Shown: in pieces, positions 52,256 through 61,139 of the stretch
Layout: the number at the start of each line of letters is the position of its first letter
Numbering within the stretch: position 1 is the stretch's first letter
From: Streptomyces humi
GTDB taxonomy: Bacteria; Actinomycetota; Actinomycetes; Streptomycetales; Streptomycetaceae
Length of the DNA stretch: 64,000 nucleotides
NCBI RefSeq assembly: GCF_001005085.2
Contig: NZ_LBMU02000016.1
Span: 124,001-188,000, forward strand
Direction: 5' to 3'
Notes under the pieces: generated by a model
The model's input: only the letters and a program-made list of their open reading frames with translations
What the model was told of the DNA's origin: nothing
The model's database searches: none
Made by a program: the position numbers and the translations under genes

Positions 52256-53176
52256 GTGACCGCGCGACTGATGCTTCTCGACACCGCCTCGCTGTACTTC
52301 CGCGCCTACTTCGGCGTCCCGGACTCCGTGAAGGCCCCGGACGGCACTCCGGTGAACGCCGTGCGCGGGCTGCTGGACTTCATCGACCGGCTGGTGAAGG
52401 ACCACCGGCCGGACCTGCTGGTGGCCTGCATGGACGCCGACTGGCGGCCGCGGTGGCGGGTGGACCTGATCCCCTCCTACAAGGCGCACCGGGTGGCCGA
52501 GGAGCGGGCGGCGGGACCGGACCAGGAGGAGGTGCCGGACACCCTCTCCCCGCAGGTGCCGGTCATCGAGGAGGTGCTGGACGCGCTCGGCATCGCCCGG
52601 GTCGGCGTCGCCGGGTACGAGGCGGACGACGTGATCGGCACCTTCACCGCGCGCGCCGGCGGCCCGGTCGACATCGTCACCGGCGACCGCGACCTGTACC
52701 AGCTGGTGGACGACGCGCGCGGGGTCCGGGTGCTGTACCCGCTGAAGGGTGTCGGCACCCTTCAGACCACCGACGAGACGTGGCTGCGTGAGAAGTATGG
52801 GGTGGACGGACCGGGGTACGCGGACCTGGCACTGCTGCGCGGCGACCCGAGCGACGGCCTGCCGGGTGTGCCGGGCATCGGCGAGAAGACGGCCGCGAAG
52901 CTGCTCGCCGAGTTCGGCGACCTGGCGGGGATCATGGCCGCGGTCGACGACCCGAAGGCGAAGCTCACGCCGTCGCAGCGCAAGCGGCTGGACGAGGCCC
53001 GGCCGTATGTCGCGGTGGCGCCGAAGGTGGTGAGGGTCGCGGGTGACGTCCCGCTGCCGGAGGTCGACACCGCACTGCCGAAGGCGCCGCGCGACCCGGA
53101 GCAGTTGAACAGGCTGGCGGCCCGCTGGGGCCTGGGCGGATCCCTGAACCGCCTGCTGGCGACGCTGGACGCCTGA
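52256..53176 (+). CDS. 5'-3' exonuclease (Pol I N-terminal-domain-like)
   Basis: 306 residues from GTG 52256 (MTARLMLLDTASLYFRAYFG); ATGs at 52244 and 52247 are alternatives. Metal ligands are visible in LLDTASLYFRAYFG, VACMDADWRPRWRVDL, GYEADDVIGTFTA and VTGDRDLYQLV, and the helix-hairpin-helix is GVPGIGEKTAAKLLAEFGDL. It is the stand-alone form of the DNA polymerase I flap/5' nuclease, likely acting in Okazaki-fragment or repair processing. Confidence 0.93.
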   Translation: MTARLMLLDTASLYFRAYFGVPDSVKAPDGTPVNAVRGLLDFIDRLVKDHRPDLLVACMDADWRPRWRVDLIPSYKAHRVAEERAAGPDQEEVPDTLSPQVPVIEEVLDALGIARVGVAGYEADDVIGTFTARAGGPVDIVTGDRDLYQLVDDARGVRVLYPLKGVGTLQTTDETWLREKYGVDGPGYADLALLRGDPSDGLPGVPGIGEKTAAKLLAEFGDLAGIMAAVDDPKAKLTPSQRKRLDEARPYVAVAPKVVRVAGDVPLPEVDTALPKAPRDPEQLNRLAARWGLGGSLNRLLATLDA

Positions 53177-53261
53177 TCCAGGGGAGCCCCGCTCCGGCAA
53201 AACACCGGCAAAACACCGTCGGCGAGTGTTCATGGAAGAGGTGTCCACCCGGAAAGAGGTG

Positions 53262-53280
53262 CTAACTTAGGTAAACCTAA
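53262..53280 (+). promoter_or_regulatory. Iron box (DmdR/IdeR-type)
   Basis: CTAACTTAGGTAAACCTAA; the right part TTAGGTAAACCTAA is a perfect dyad, and 14 of 19 positions match the remembered consensus TTAGGTTAGGCTAACCTAA. It lies 22 bp upstream of the siderophore-interacting protein start. Confidence 0.85.
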
Positions 53281-53302
53281 CCAATGGAGCAGGAGGCCGG
53301 TC

Positions 53303-54148
53303 ATGGCAGAGCGCCCGGGACGTAAGCCGCGCAAGCCCCATTCCGCCCAGGTCGTGCGCACCGAGCGGTTGACCCCGCACATGCAGCGTGTGGTTCTCGG
53401 TGGCGACGGGCTGGCCGACTTCGCCGCGGACACCTGCACCGACGACTACGTGAAACTCCTCTTCGGACCGGAGGGCGTCAGCTACCCGGCCCCCTTCGAC
53501 CTGGAGCGGATCCGCGCCGAGTTCCCGCGCGAGCAGTGGCCGGTGACCCGTACCTACACCGTGCGGTCCTGGAACCCCGAGCTGCGGGAACTGGCCCTGG
53601 ACTTCGTGGTGCACGGCGACGAGGGCCTGGCCGGACCGTGGGCCTGCCGCGTCCAGCCCGGTGAGACGGTGCACTTCATGGGTCCCGGCGGCGCCTACTC
53701 CCCCGCTGCGGACGCCGACTGGCACCTGCTGGCCGGCGACGAGAGCGCGCTGCCCGCGATCGCCCGCTCCCTGGAGTCGCTGCCCGCCGGCGCGACGGCC
53801 TTCGCCTTCATCGAGGTGTCCGGCCCCGAGGAGGAGCAGAAGATCGACTCCGATGTGGAGGTCGTCTGGCTGCACCGGGGCGACCGGCCGGTCGGCGAGG
53901 CCCTGGTCGCCGCCGTACGGGCGCTGGAGTTCCCGGCGGGCCGGGTGCACGCCTTCGTCCACGGCGAGGCGAGCTTCGTGAAGGAACTGCGGGCCCTGCT
54001 GCGGGTCGAGCGCCAGATCCCGCGCGACGACCTGTCGATCTCCGGCTACTGGCGCCTGGGCCACAACGAGGACGGCTGGCAGGCCTCCAAGCGTGACTGG
54101 AACGCCCGTATCGAGGCGGAGCAGGAGGGCGGCGCGGCCGCGGCCTGA
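53303..54148 (+). CDS. Siderophore-interacting protein (FAD ferric-siderophore reductase)
   Basis: 281 residues. The SIP family fold: FAD domain with DDYVKLLFGPEGVSYPAPFD and the RTYTVRSWNPELRELALDFV motif (Arg-x-Tyr-Thr for FAD), VVHGDEGLAGPWACRVQPGE, then the NAD(P)H domain WHLLAGDESALPAIARSLES and a C-terminal ISGYWRLGHNEDGW. It reduces Fe(III) carried in by siderophores in the cytoplasm. ATG at 53303 follows GGAG. The iron box upstream indicates repression when iron is ample. Confidence 0.94.
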   Translation: MAERPGRKPRKPHSAQVVRTERLTPHMQRVVLGGDGLADFAADTCTDDYVKLLFGPEGVSYPAPFDLERIRAEFPREQWPVTRTYTVRSWNPELRELALDFVVHGDEGLAGPWACRVQPGETVHFMGPGGAYSPAADADWHLLAGDESALPAIARSLESLPAGATAFAFIEVSGPEEEQKIDSDVEVVWLHRGDRPVGEALVAAVRALEFPAGRVHAFVHGEASFVKELRALLRVERQIPRDDLSISGYWRLGHNEDGWQASKRDWNARIEAEQEGGAAAA

Positions 54149-54154
54149 GGCGGC

Positions 54155-54186
54155 CGGCGGCACCCCGCCGCGAGCGGGTGCCGCCG
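54155..54186. terminator. Bidirectional terminator
   Basis: CGGCGGCACCC (54155-54165) and GGGTGCCGCCG (54176-54186), perfect 11-bp stem, 10-nt loop, between the convergent siderophore-interacting and ABC permease genes. Confidence 0.8.
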
Positions 54187-54208
54187 CCACGCGGGCGACC
54201 CGGTCGGA

Positions 54209-54985
54209 TCACACCGACCGCTGGTACGACCTGAAGGTCCTGATCGACAGCCACACCGCCACGACCGCGAGGGCCAGCAGCGCCCCGCCCCGGCCGAGCA
54301 CCACAGCCCGGTCCGGGTCCGCCGACATCGCCGAACGGCCCGCCACCATCGCCCAGTTGAGCGGGTTGAAGTCGGCGATGTGCCGCATCCAGCCGGGCAT
54401 CTGGGACGGCGCCATGAAGGCGCTGGACAGGAACGTCAGCGGCAGCAGCAGGAAGGTGTTGATCCCGATGATCGACTCCCGTTCCCGCACCAGCATGCCA
54501 AGCGCGTTGGACAGCGCCCCGAAGACCGTGCCGAGCAGTACGGCGGCGACCACCAGGACCGCGACACCCGCGACCCCGCCCGGGTAGTCGGCGCCGCCCA
54601 GCAGCCCGAGCAGCACGATGATCAGGGACTGGCCGGCGGTGACCAGCCCGTTGTTCACCACGTTGCCGTTCATCAGCGCGGCCCGGCTGACCGGGGTGGT
54701 CAGGAAGCGGTTCAGGGTGCCGCGCTGGATCTCCTCCAGCGTCCCCATCCCGGCCCACATGTTGGAGCTGAGGGCGCTCATCACCACCACCCCCGGCACC
54801 AGGTAGTCCAGGTAGGACGTGGTGCCGAAGCCGCCCAGCTCGACGACCTTCCTGAAGAGGTTGCCGAACAGGAACAGCCAGATCACCGGCTGGATCAGAG
54901 TGATGACCGCGTAGGCGGGCTGACGTGCGAACACCAGCAGCTGGCGCTGGGTCATGTACCAGGTCTGGGACACGGCGTGGCTCAT
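54209..54985 (-). CDS. ABC-2-type permease (DrrB-like)
   Basis: 258 residues, six helices. ABC-2 signatures: QPAYAVITLIQPVIWLFLFG at the start, DYLVPGVVVMSALSSNMWAG, EEIQRGTLNRFLTTPVSRAA, and LLLPLTFLSSAFMAPSQMPG. Daunorubicin-type exporter subunit that pairs with the ATPase gene upstream; the ATG at 54985 overlaps its stop (ATGA). Exported compound unknown. Confidence 0.92.
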   Translation of the reverse strand: MSHAVSQTWYMTQRQLLVFARQPAYAVITLIQPVIWLFLFGNLFRKVVELGGFGTTSYLDYLVPGVVVMSALSSNMWAGMGTLEEIQRGTLNRFLTTPVSRAALMNGNVVNNGLVTAGQSLIIVLLGLLGGADYPGGVAGVAVLVVAAVLLGTVFGALSNALGMLVRERESIIGINTFLLLPLTFLSSAFMAPSQMPGWMRHIADFNPLNWAMVAGRSAMSADPDRAVVLGRGGALLALAVVAVWLSIRTFRSYQRSV

Positions 54986-55995
54986 CGGGCACCTCCGGCC
55001 AGGGCGAGCGACGACTCGGCGGCGCCCTCGGCCTCCGCGTACCGGCGGCCCGCGTAGCGCAGATAGACGTCGTCGAGGGAGGGGCGGGCGACGGTCGCGG
55101 CCACCACGGTCACCCCGGACCGCTCCAGGGCGGCGAGCAGCGCGGGCATGGCCGCGGCCCCGTCGTCGGCGCGGGCGCTGATCCGGCGGCCGTCGAACAA
55201 CGCCTCGTGCACACCCGGCAGCCCGGTCAGGGCGCCCGCGAGCAGGGTGCGGCCGGCCTCCCCGGGCGCCTCGCGCAGCTCCACGTGCACCGCGTCGCCG
55301 CGCAGTTCGCCCTTGAGGGAGTCGGGGGTGCCCTCGACCACGACCCGGCCGCGGTCGATGATCGCGATCCGCTCGGCGAGCCGGTCGGCCTCCTCCAGAT
55401 AGTGCGTGGTGAGCAGGATCGTCAGCCCCTCCTCGCCGGCCAGCCGGCCGATCTCCTCCCACATCGCGGTGCGGGCCTCCGGGTCGAGACCGGTGGTGGG
55501 CTCGTCGAGGAAGAGCACCTCGGGGCGGTGGACCAGGCCGAGGGCCACGTCGAGGCGGCGCCGCATGCCTCCGGAGTAGCCCTTGACCGGGCGGTCGGCG
55601 GCCTCGGTAAGACCGAAGCGGGCCAGCAGTTCGTCGACCCGGCGGCCGAGGGCGGCGCCGCGCAGGCCGTAGAGCCTGCCCTGGAGCCGGAGGTTCTCCC
55701 GGCCGGTGGCGACCGGGTCGGCGCCGGAGTTCTGGGCGACCACCCCGATCGCGCGGCGCACCCGGTCGGGGTGGCGCAGCACGTCGTGACCGGCCACGGC
55801 GGCGGATCCCGAGTCGGGGCGGGCCAGGGTGGTGAGGATCTTGACGGTGGTGGACTTGCCGGCTCCGTTGGGCCCGAGGAGCCCGAAGACGGTGCCCGGC
55901 TCGACGGTGACGTCCATGCCGTTCAGCGCGGTGACGTCACCGGGGTAGGTCTTGATCAGTTGGCGCGCCTGCACTGCGGGCGCACGGGTGTTCAT
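54982..55995 (-). CDS. ABC transporter ATPase (DrrA-like)
   Basis: 337 residues. Walker A FGLLGPNGAGKSTTVKILTT, Q-loop VVAQNSGADP, signature YSGGMRRRLDVALGLVHRPE, Walker B VLFLDEPTTGLDP, H-loop LTTHYLEEADRLAERI, and a DrrA-type C-terminal domain ending DDVYLRYAGRRYAE. Works with the permease downstream as an exporter of drugs or lipids. A PadR gene lies 180 bp upstream on the same strand. Confidence 0.94.
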   Translation of the reverse strand: MNTRAPAVQARQLIKTYPGDVTALNGMDVTVEPGTVFGLLGPNGAGKSTTVKILTTLARPDSGSAAVAGHDVLRHPDRVRRAIGVVAQNSGADPVATGRENLRLQGRLYGLRGAALGRRVDELLARFGLTEAADRPVKGYSGGMRRRLDVALGLVHRPEVLFLDEPTTGLDPEARTAMWEEIGRLAGEEGLTILLTTHYLEEADRLAERIAIIDRGRVVVEGTPDSLKGELRGDAVHVELREAPGEAGRTLLAGALTGLPGVHEALFDGRRISARADDGAAAMPALLAALERSGVTVVAATVARPSLDDVYLRYAGRRYAEAEGAAESSLALAGGAR

Positions 55996-56174
55996 GACAG
56001 GGCTCTCCTGAATGAGCGGATGACAGCGAATGACAGCTGATCCGCATGAGGAGCGCCGGGCTATCCTGGGTGTGCCGCACCTCGATCGCCCGGATCTGCC
56101 TCACGGCGGGTTCAGCTCGGGGTTCGAAGACCCTGGCGGGGCTGCTGCAACAGCTCTGCCGGGGTCTGTTTCCG

Positions 56175-56807
56175 TTACCGGTCCGCCTCCGTGAACTCCG
56201 GCGGCAACTCACCGGTCTCATGGAACCGGCGCCAGCCCTCGACGCCCGGCAGCGAACCGTCCTGTATCTCCCGCACGAGACCGCGGACCCACTCGGTCTG
56301 CGCCTCCAGCATGTGCAGGTGGTACTCCACCTCGACGACGAACAGCCGGGGCAGCGTCTCGTGCAGCTTCTCCAGCACCGCCCGGCCGCCGGCGACCTCC
56401 ACCTCCAGGGAGCTCAGCCGGTCCGCCAGCAGGCGCTCGACCTCGTCCGGCGGCAGGGCCCCCATCAGCGAGAGCGCCGTCTCGAAGATCGGGTACTCCT
56501 TGGCCGGGACGGCCATCAGGTCGGACAGCCAGTGGACCATCTCCTCGCGCCCGGCGTCCGTGATGCCGTAGACCGTGCGCTCCGGGCGGTTACCCTGCCG
56601 CTCCACGTCGGCCACCTCGACGAAGCCGTGCTTCTCCAGGTTCCGCATGACCGTGTAGAGCGAGCCGTAGTTGATCCGGGTGCTGGTGTCCTTGCCCTGA
56701 CGGCGCATGGTCTGGGCGATCTCGTACGGATGCATCGGCTTCTGCCACAGGGTCGACAGCACGACGAGCGCCAGGGGATTGCCGAGCTTGCGCCGCTGCG
56801 CAGCCAT
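56175..56807 (-). CDS. PadR-family transcriptional regulator
   Basis: 210 residues. The winged helix begins LGNPLALVVLSTLWQKPMHP, then YEIAQTMRRQGKDTSTRINY, GSLYTVMRNLEKHGFVEVAD, RTVYGITDAGREEM, which is the PadR pattern; a Vir_C helical dimer domain (~95-185) follows. ATG at 56807 has GAGGGGGT 5 nt upstream. Placed just before a DrrAB exporter, it is the likely drug-sensing repressor of that exporter. Confidence 0.93.
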   Translation of the reverse strand: MAAQRRKLGNPLALVVLSTLWQKPMHPYEIAQTMRRQGKDTSTRINYGSLYTVMRNLEKHGFVEVADVERQGNRPERTVYGITDAGREEMVHWLSDLMAVPAKEYPIFETALSLMGALPPDEVERLLADRLSSLEVEVAGGRAVLEKLHETLPRLFVVEVEYHLHMLEAQTEWVRGLVREIQDGSLPGVEGWRRFHETGELPPEFTEADR

Positions 56808-56868
56808 ACCGACCCCCTCGCCTCCGAATATCCGTGACAGAACATATCGCGAGTTCGCGGAGGCGTCA

Positions 56869-56883
56869 ATACACACGATGTAT
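56869..56883 (-). promoter_or_regulatory. PadR operator-like palindrome
   Basis: ATACA-CACGA-TGTAT, perfect five-base arms, 62 bp upstream of the padR-type start. PadR proteins favour ATGT/ACAT-type dyads. TATCGCG words at 56845 and 56881 flank it. Confidence 0.5.
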
Positions 56884-56974
56884 CGCGTTGCGGCGGCCCG
56901 CGCAAGGGCGTGAGGACTTGGGCCCGCTCCGGACATGCCGGTGTGACGCGGCCGAAACAGCGCTTCCCTAATTT

Positions 56975-56988
56975 CTGTCGCCCGACAG
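56975..56988 (+). promoter_or_regulatory. Palindrome before the APC permease
   Basis: CTGTCG-CC-CGACAG, perfect, 30 bp upstream of the permease start and preceded by an AT-rich CTAATTT. A repressor site is plausible; no regulator is adjacent except the PadR gene. Confidence 0.45.
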
Positions 56989-57017
56989 GAAATCCGCCCT
57001 GACAGGCAGGTAGCGCC

Positions 57018-58547
57018 GTGACGACCACCGACGACCGCTCGCTGAAGGAGACCGCCGACCACTCCCTGGAGGAGTTCGGCTACCGCCAGGAGCTGCATCG
57101 CAGCCTCGGCCGGTACGCCTCGTTCGCCGCCGGGTTCTCCTTCATCTCCGTACTGACCACCGTCTTCCAGTTCTTCGCCTTCGGGTACGCGTTCGGCGGC
57201 CCGGTCTTCTTCTGGGCCTGGCCGGCCGTGCTGGCCGGCCAGTTGCTGGTCGCCGCCTGCTTCGCCGAACTGGCCGGGCGCTACCCGATCTCGGGCGCGA
57301 TCTACCAGTGGTCCTCACGCCTCTCCAACCCGTCCTTCGGCTGGTTCGCGGGCTGGATCATGGTGATCGGGCAGATCGTGGTGGTCGCGGCGGCCGCGCT
57401 CGCCCTGCAAATGGTGCTGCCGGCGCTCTGGTCCGGCTTCCAGCTGATCGGCACCGACCCCACGCCGACCTCGGCCGACGGCGCGGCCAACGCGGCGGTC
57501 CTCGGGGTGGTCCTGCTGGTGCTCACCACCCTCGTGAACATCGTGGACAACCGGGTGATGTCCGTGATCAACCGGGTCGGGGTGACCGCCGAGATCATCG
57601 GCGCGGTGCTGATCGTCGTGCTGCTGCTCACCCACTCCAAGCGCTCCCCCGGCATCACGTTCCACACCGGGACGGCCGCCGAGGGAGGCCTGCTGGGCGC
57701 GCTGCTGGTCGGCTCGTTCACGGCCGCGTACGTGATGATCGGCTTCGACAGCGCGGGCGAGATGAGCGAGGAGACGCACCAGCCACGCCGGACGGCGCCC
57801 CGCACCATCCTCACCGCGCTGACCGCCGCGGGCCTGCTCGGCGGGCTGGTCATCCTCGGCGGCCTGCTGGCCGCGCCCAGCCTCACCGACGGGCACCTGG
57901 GGGTGGACGGGCTGAGCTACGTGCTGACCAGCAGCCTCGGGGACGGGGTCGGGCGGGTGCTGCTGGCCGACGTGGTGGTGGCGATCGCGGTGGCGACGCT
58001 CGCCATCCAGACCGCGGCCTCCCGGATGCTGTTCTCCATGGCGCGGGACGGGCAGCTGCCGTTCGCCGAGCGGCTGGCGCGGGTGAACCCCCGCACCGGG
58101 ATGCCGGGCGCGCCGGCCGTCGTGGTGGGGGTGCTCGCCGCCGTGCTCCTGCTGCTGAACTTCGTCTCACCCGACGCCTTCCTGGCGATCGGGACGACGT
58201 GCATCGTGATGCTGTATCTCGCGTACGCCATGGTCACCGGGCCACTGCTGGTGCGGCGGCTGCGTGGGGAGTTCCGCGCCGAGGGGGCGGACGAGACCGG
58301 GGCGCCGCTGTTCTCGCTGGGGCGGTGGGGGGTACCGGTGAACGTGGTCGCGCTGCTCTACGGACTGGTGATGACCGTGAACCTGGCGTGGCCCCGCGGA
58401 GCGGTGTACGACCCGGCGGGGGGTCACTGGTACTTCCGGTGGTTCACGGTGCTGTTCTTGACGGTGACCGTGGGGCTGGGCGCGGTGTGGCGGCTCACCC
58501 GGTCGGAAGCGCGAGCGGCCGTCCCCGTGCCGGAACCTGTGGCGTAG
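57018..58547 (+). CDS. APC-family amino acid/amine permease
   Basis: 509 residues, twelve helices. Signature FGYRQELHRSLGRYASFAAG, then GYAFGGPVFFWAWPAVLAGQ, ELAGRYPISGAIYQWSSRL and GFDSAGEMSEETHQPRR, typical of the amino-acid/GABA/choline branch (BAT1-like). It imports an amino acid or amine with protons. GTG start at 57018. A strong palindromic terminator follows the stop. Confidence 0.9.
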   Translation: MTTTDDRSLKETADHSLEEFGYRQELHRSLGRYASFAAGFSFISVLTTVFQFFAFGYAFGGPVFFWAWPAVLAGQLLVAACFAELAGRYPISGAIYQWSSRLSNPSFGWFAGWIMVIGQIVVVAAAALALQMVLPALWSGFQLIGTDPTPTSADGAANAAVLGVVLLVLTTLVNIVDNRVMSVINRVGVTAEIIGAVLIVVLLLTHSKRSPGITFHTGTAAEGGLLGALLVGSFTAAYVMIGFDSAGEMSEETHQPRRTAPRTILTALTAAGLLGGLVILGGLLAAPSLTDGHLGVDGLSYVLTSSLGDGVGRVLLADVVVAIAVATLAIQTAASRMLFSMARDGQLPFAERLARVNPRTGMPGAPAVVVGVLAAVLLLLNFVSPDAFLAIGTTCIVMLYLAYAMVTGPLLVRRLRGEFRAEGADETGAPLFSLGRWGVPVNVVALLYGLVMTVNLAWPRGAVYDPAGGHWYFRWFTVLFLTVTVGLGAVWRLTRSEARAAVPVPEPVA

Positions 58548-58589
58548 TCGGTCGGGTGCGGGTGCGCGGGAGACGGTCGCGCCCACGCG

Positions 58590-58615
58590 GCGGGGCCGTG
58601 TCGACACGGCCCCGC
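58590..58615. terminator. Perfect palindromic terminator
   Basis: GCGGGGCCGTGTC (58590-58602) directly followed by its reverse complement GACACGGCCCCGC, 43 bp after the permease stop. Confidence 0.8.
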
Positions 58616-58652
58616 GCCCCTGACGGGACGCTCCCCTTACCCTTGGCTGCAC

Positions 58653-59597
58653 ATGAGACGTAAGACCCCTGCCCCGGCCTCTCCCCTCCCTCAGCGACAC
58701 GGGGTGGACGCCGTTCGGGTGCGGTTGCCGTTCTCCGGGGAGTGGGCCACCGTCGGGGAGTACCTGGTGGCCCGGCTCTCCGGGGCCGCCCCCGGTGTCG
58801 TCGCGGAGATGCTGGACTCGGGGCTCGTCGTCGGTGCCGACGGGCAACCGGTCGCCGCCGACGCCCCGTACACCCCCGGTCTCCACCTCTGGTTCCACCG
58901 CGACCTGCCCGCCGAGGTTCCGGTCCCCTTCCCGCTCGAAGTCGTCCACCGGGACGACCATGTCGTCGTCGCCGACAAACCGCACTTCCTCGCCACCACC
59001 CCGCGTGGCAGTCATGTCACCGAGACCGCTCTGGCGCGGCTGCGGCGGGAACTCGGCATCCCCGAGCTGGGGGCGGCGCACCGGCTGGACCGGCTCACCG
59101 CCGGGCTGGTGCTGTTCGTCGTACGGCCCGAGGAGCGTGGCGCCTACCAGACCCTGTTCGGCGAGCGCCGGGTGCGCAAGGAGTACGAGGCGATCGCGCC
59201 GTACGATGCCTCGCTCGCGCTTCCCCGGACCGTGCGGAGCCGGATCCTCAAGGAGCGCGGGGTGCCCGCGGCGCGCGAGGTCGAGGGGGATGTCAATGCC
59301 GAGACCCTGGTCGAACTGGTCGGGCACGAGGACGGGCTGGGGCGGTACCGGCTCACCCCGCGCACCGGACAGACCCACCAGCTGCGCGTCCACATGAGCG
59401 CGTTGGGCGTGCCCATCCTCGGAGATCCGCTGTATCCGGTCGTGACCGGCCCCGTGCCGGCCGGCGACTTCCGGCGCCCGCTGCAACTGCTGGCGCGACG
59501 GCTGGAGTTCACCGATCCGGTCACGGGGGTGGAGCATCGGCTGCGCAGCGGGCGGACGCTGCGCGCCTGGGAGTCGTACCAGGACTGGGCCGGCTAG
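58653..59597 (+). CDS. RluA-family pseudouridine synthase
   Basis: 314 residues. Motif II with the catalytic Asp is GAAHRLDRLTAGLVLF; motif I VVHRDDHVVVADKPHFLATT and motif III TGQTHQLRVHMSALGVPILG are present. The N-terminal ~95 residues are not a clear S4 domain. It isomerises a uridine in rRNA or tRNA. A -10-like TACCCT lies 12 bases before the ATG, so the leader is very short. Its stop overlaps that of the convergent P450 gene in CTAG. Confidence 0.9.
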   Translation: MRRKTPAPASPLPQRHGVDAVRVRLPFSGEWATVGEYLVARLSGAAPGVVAEMLDSGLVVGADGQPVAADAPYTPGLHLWFHRDLPAEVPVPFPLEVVHRDDHVVVADKPHFLATTPRGSHVTETALARLRRELGIPELGAAHRLDRLTAGLVLFVVRPEERGAYQTLFGERRVRKEYEAIAPYDASLALPRTVRSRILKERGVPAAREVEGDVNAETLVELVGHEDGLGRYRLTPRTGQTHQLRVHMSALGVPILGDPLYPVVTGPVPAGDFRRPLQLLARRLEFTDPVTGVEHRLRSGRTLRAWESYQDWAG

Positions 59598-61117
59598 CGC
59601 CCCAGCCACCAGCGGCGCAGCCGCGGCCAGATGCCGCGTGGGGCGGTCCCGGGTTCCGGCACGGGCGGCGCGACGGGTGCCGGGTGAGCCGACGGCTCCG
59701 GCGCGGGCGGGACGGGCGGTACGGGCGCCGGCCGGGTGGGAGCGGCCTGCCAGTCGGTGCGCTGCGGCGGGACCAGGGCGGGGCTCGGCATCAGGGTGAC
59801 GTCCTGCTTGGGCTTCGGGTCGAAGCGCACCGGCAGTTCCACCAGGTGGCGGGAGGCGATCGAGGCGCGCCAGCGCAGTTCCTCCTCCTCGCAGTCGAGC
59901 TGGATGTCGGAGAGGCGGGTCAGCAGCTGGTCGACCCCGACGTCGGCGATGGCACGGCCGATGTCCTGGCCGGGGCATTCGTGCGGGCCGCCGCCGAAGG
60001 CCAGATGGGAGCGGTTGCCCTGCATGTTGGCGTTGAGGTCGGGGCGGACCCGCGGGTCGACGTTGCCGGGCGCGGGTGCGTAGAGCAGGCCGTCGCCCTT
60101 GCGGATGCGCTGGCCGCCGAGTTCCGTGTCCTGTTTGGCGAAGTAGGCGAAGACCGTGCTGAACGGGGGTTCGTCCCACAGGGACTGCTCGATCGCCTCC
60201 GGCACCGTCATCTGGCCGCCGTTGAGCTGGGCGCGGAAGCCGGGCTCGGTGAGGACCATCCGCAGCGCGTTGGCGAGGAGGTTGGCGGTGGTCTCGTAGG
60301 CGGCGTAGAGGACGACCCGCAGGTGCTGGGCGACCTCGTCGTCGTTGAGCCGGGCGGGGTGGTTGACGAGGTGACTGGTGAAGTCGTCCTCGGCACGGGC
60401 CCGGCGGCGCGCGGTGAGCCGGGTCAGGCAGCTCATGACGTACTCGTTGCTGGCGATCGCGGTCGCGGTGCCCTTGAGCGCGTCCCGGGTGGCCTCCACG
60501 ATCCGGTCGTTGTACTCCTCGGGCATGCCGAGCAGTTCGCACATGACCGCCATCGGCAGGTGCTCGGAGTACTGCGAGACCAGTTCGGCGTGGCCCTTCT
60601 CGCAGAACTCGTTGACGAGCAGCTGGGTGTAGCGGCCGATGAGGCGGCGGATGCTGCGGTGGTCGATGGTGGTCATGGCGCCCTGGACCGCCGCACGCAG
60701 GCGCAGGTGTTCGTCGCCCTCGGCGTGCGAGCAGATGGGCTGCCAGGCGATGTGCGGCATCAGGGGGTGGTCGGGCTTGACCATCCCTTCGCGCAGCGGG
60801 GTCCAGATGCGGCTGTCCCGGGTGAAGACGGCCGGGGTGCGGACCATCTGGAGGTTCTCGGTGAGTCCGAGGACCACCCAGACCGGTACGTCGTCGTGGA
60901 GCAGCACGGGCGCCACGGCGCCGTGTTCCTCGCGCAGCTGCTCGTAGAGCTCACCCAGGTGGTCCGCGTCGGCGCCGAAGAGCCGGTGCAGTCCGCCGGG
61001 GCCGCGGTCGGCGGCGGGGGCGCCGCCGTGGGCGGAGCCGCGGTCGTGGGCCGGGCAGCCGGGCGGTGGGGCCGGCTCGGTGCTGGGACCGGCGGGTCGG
61101 GGGGATTCTGGCGTCAC
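59594..61117 (-). CDS. cvnE9: Conservon P450 (CYP157-like, CvnE/RarE) lacking the ExxR motif
   Basis: 507 residues. Heme ligand Cys381 in FGGGPHECPGQDIGRA is intact and the I-helix has AAYETTANLL. The K-helix reads EQSLW (310-314), so the ExxR arginine is missing; I recall this from the CYP157 family. After the normal P450 end (~432) comes a ~75-residue Pro-rich tail that finishes RGIWPRLRRWWLGR, a basic aromatic patch that may touch membrane. GTG start at 61117 with GGAG. Last gene of the conservon, called rarE in S. coelicolor. Confidence 0.9.
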   Translation of the reverse strand: MTPESPRPAGPSTEPAPPPGCPAHDRGSAHGGAPAADRGPGGLHRLFGADADHLGELYEQLREEHGAVAPVLLHDDVPVWVVLGLTENLQMVRTPAVFTRDSRIWTPLREGMVKPDHPLMPHIAWQPICSHAEGDEHLRLRAAVQGAMTTIDHRSIRRLIGRYTQLLVNEFCEKGHAELVSQYSEHLPMAVMCELLGMPEEYNDRIVEATRDALKGTATAIASNEYVMSCLTRLTARRRARAEDDFTSHLVNHPARLNDDEVAQHLRVVLYAAYETTANLLANALRMVLTEPGFRAQLNGGQMTVPEAIEQSLWDEPPFSTVFAYFAKQDTELGGQRIRKGDGLLYAPAPGNVDPRVRPDLNANMQGNRSHLAFGGGPHECPGQDIGRAIADVGVDQLLTRLSDIQLDCEEEELRWRASIASRHLVELPVRFDPKPKQDVTLMPSPALVPPQRTDWQAAPTRPAPVPPVPPAPEPSAHPAPVAPPVPEPGTAPRGIWPRLRRWWLGR

Positions 61118-61139
61118 AGTGATCGCTCCGGGAGAGGTG

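Noticed and set aside
53303..56807. Siderophore or drug biosynthetic gene cluster around the reductase and DrrAB exporter
   Set aside because: No NRPS, PKS, NIS or tailoring genes in the window; the genes look like separate units with terminators between them.
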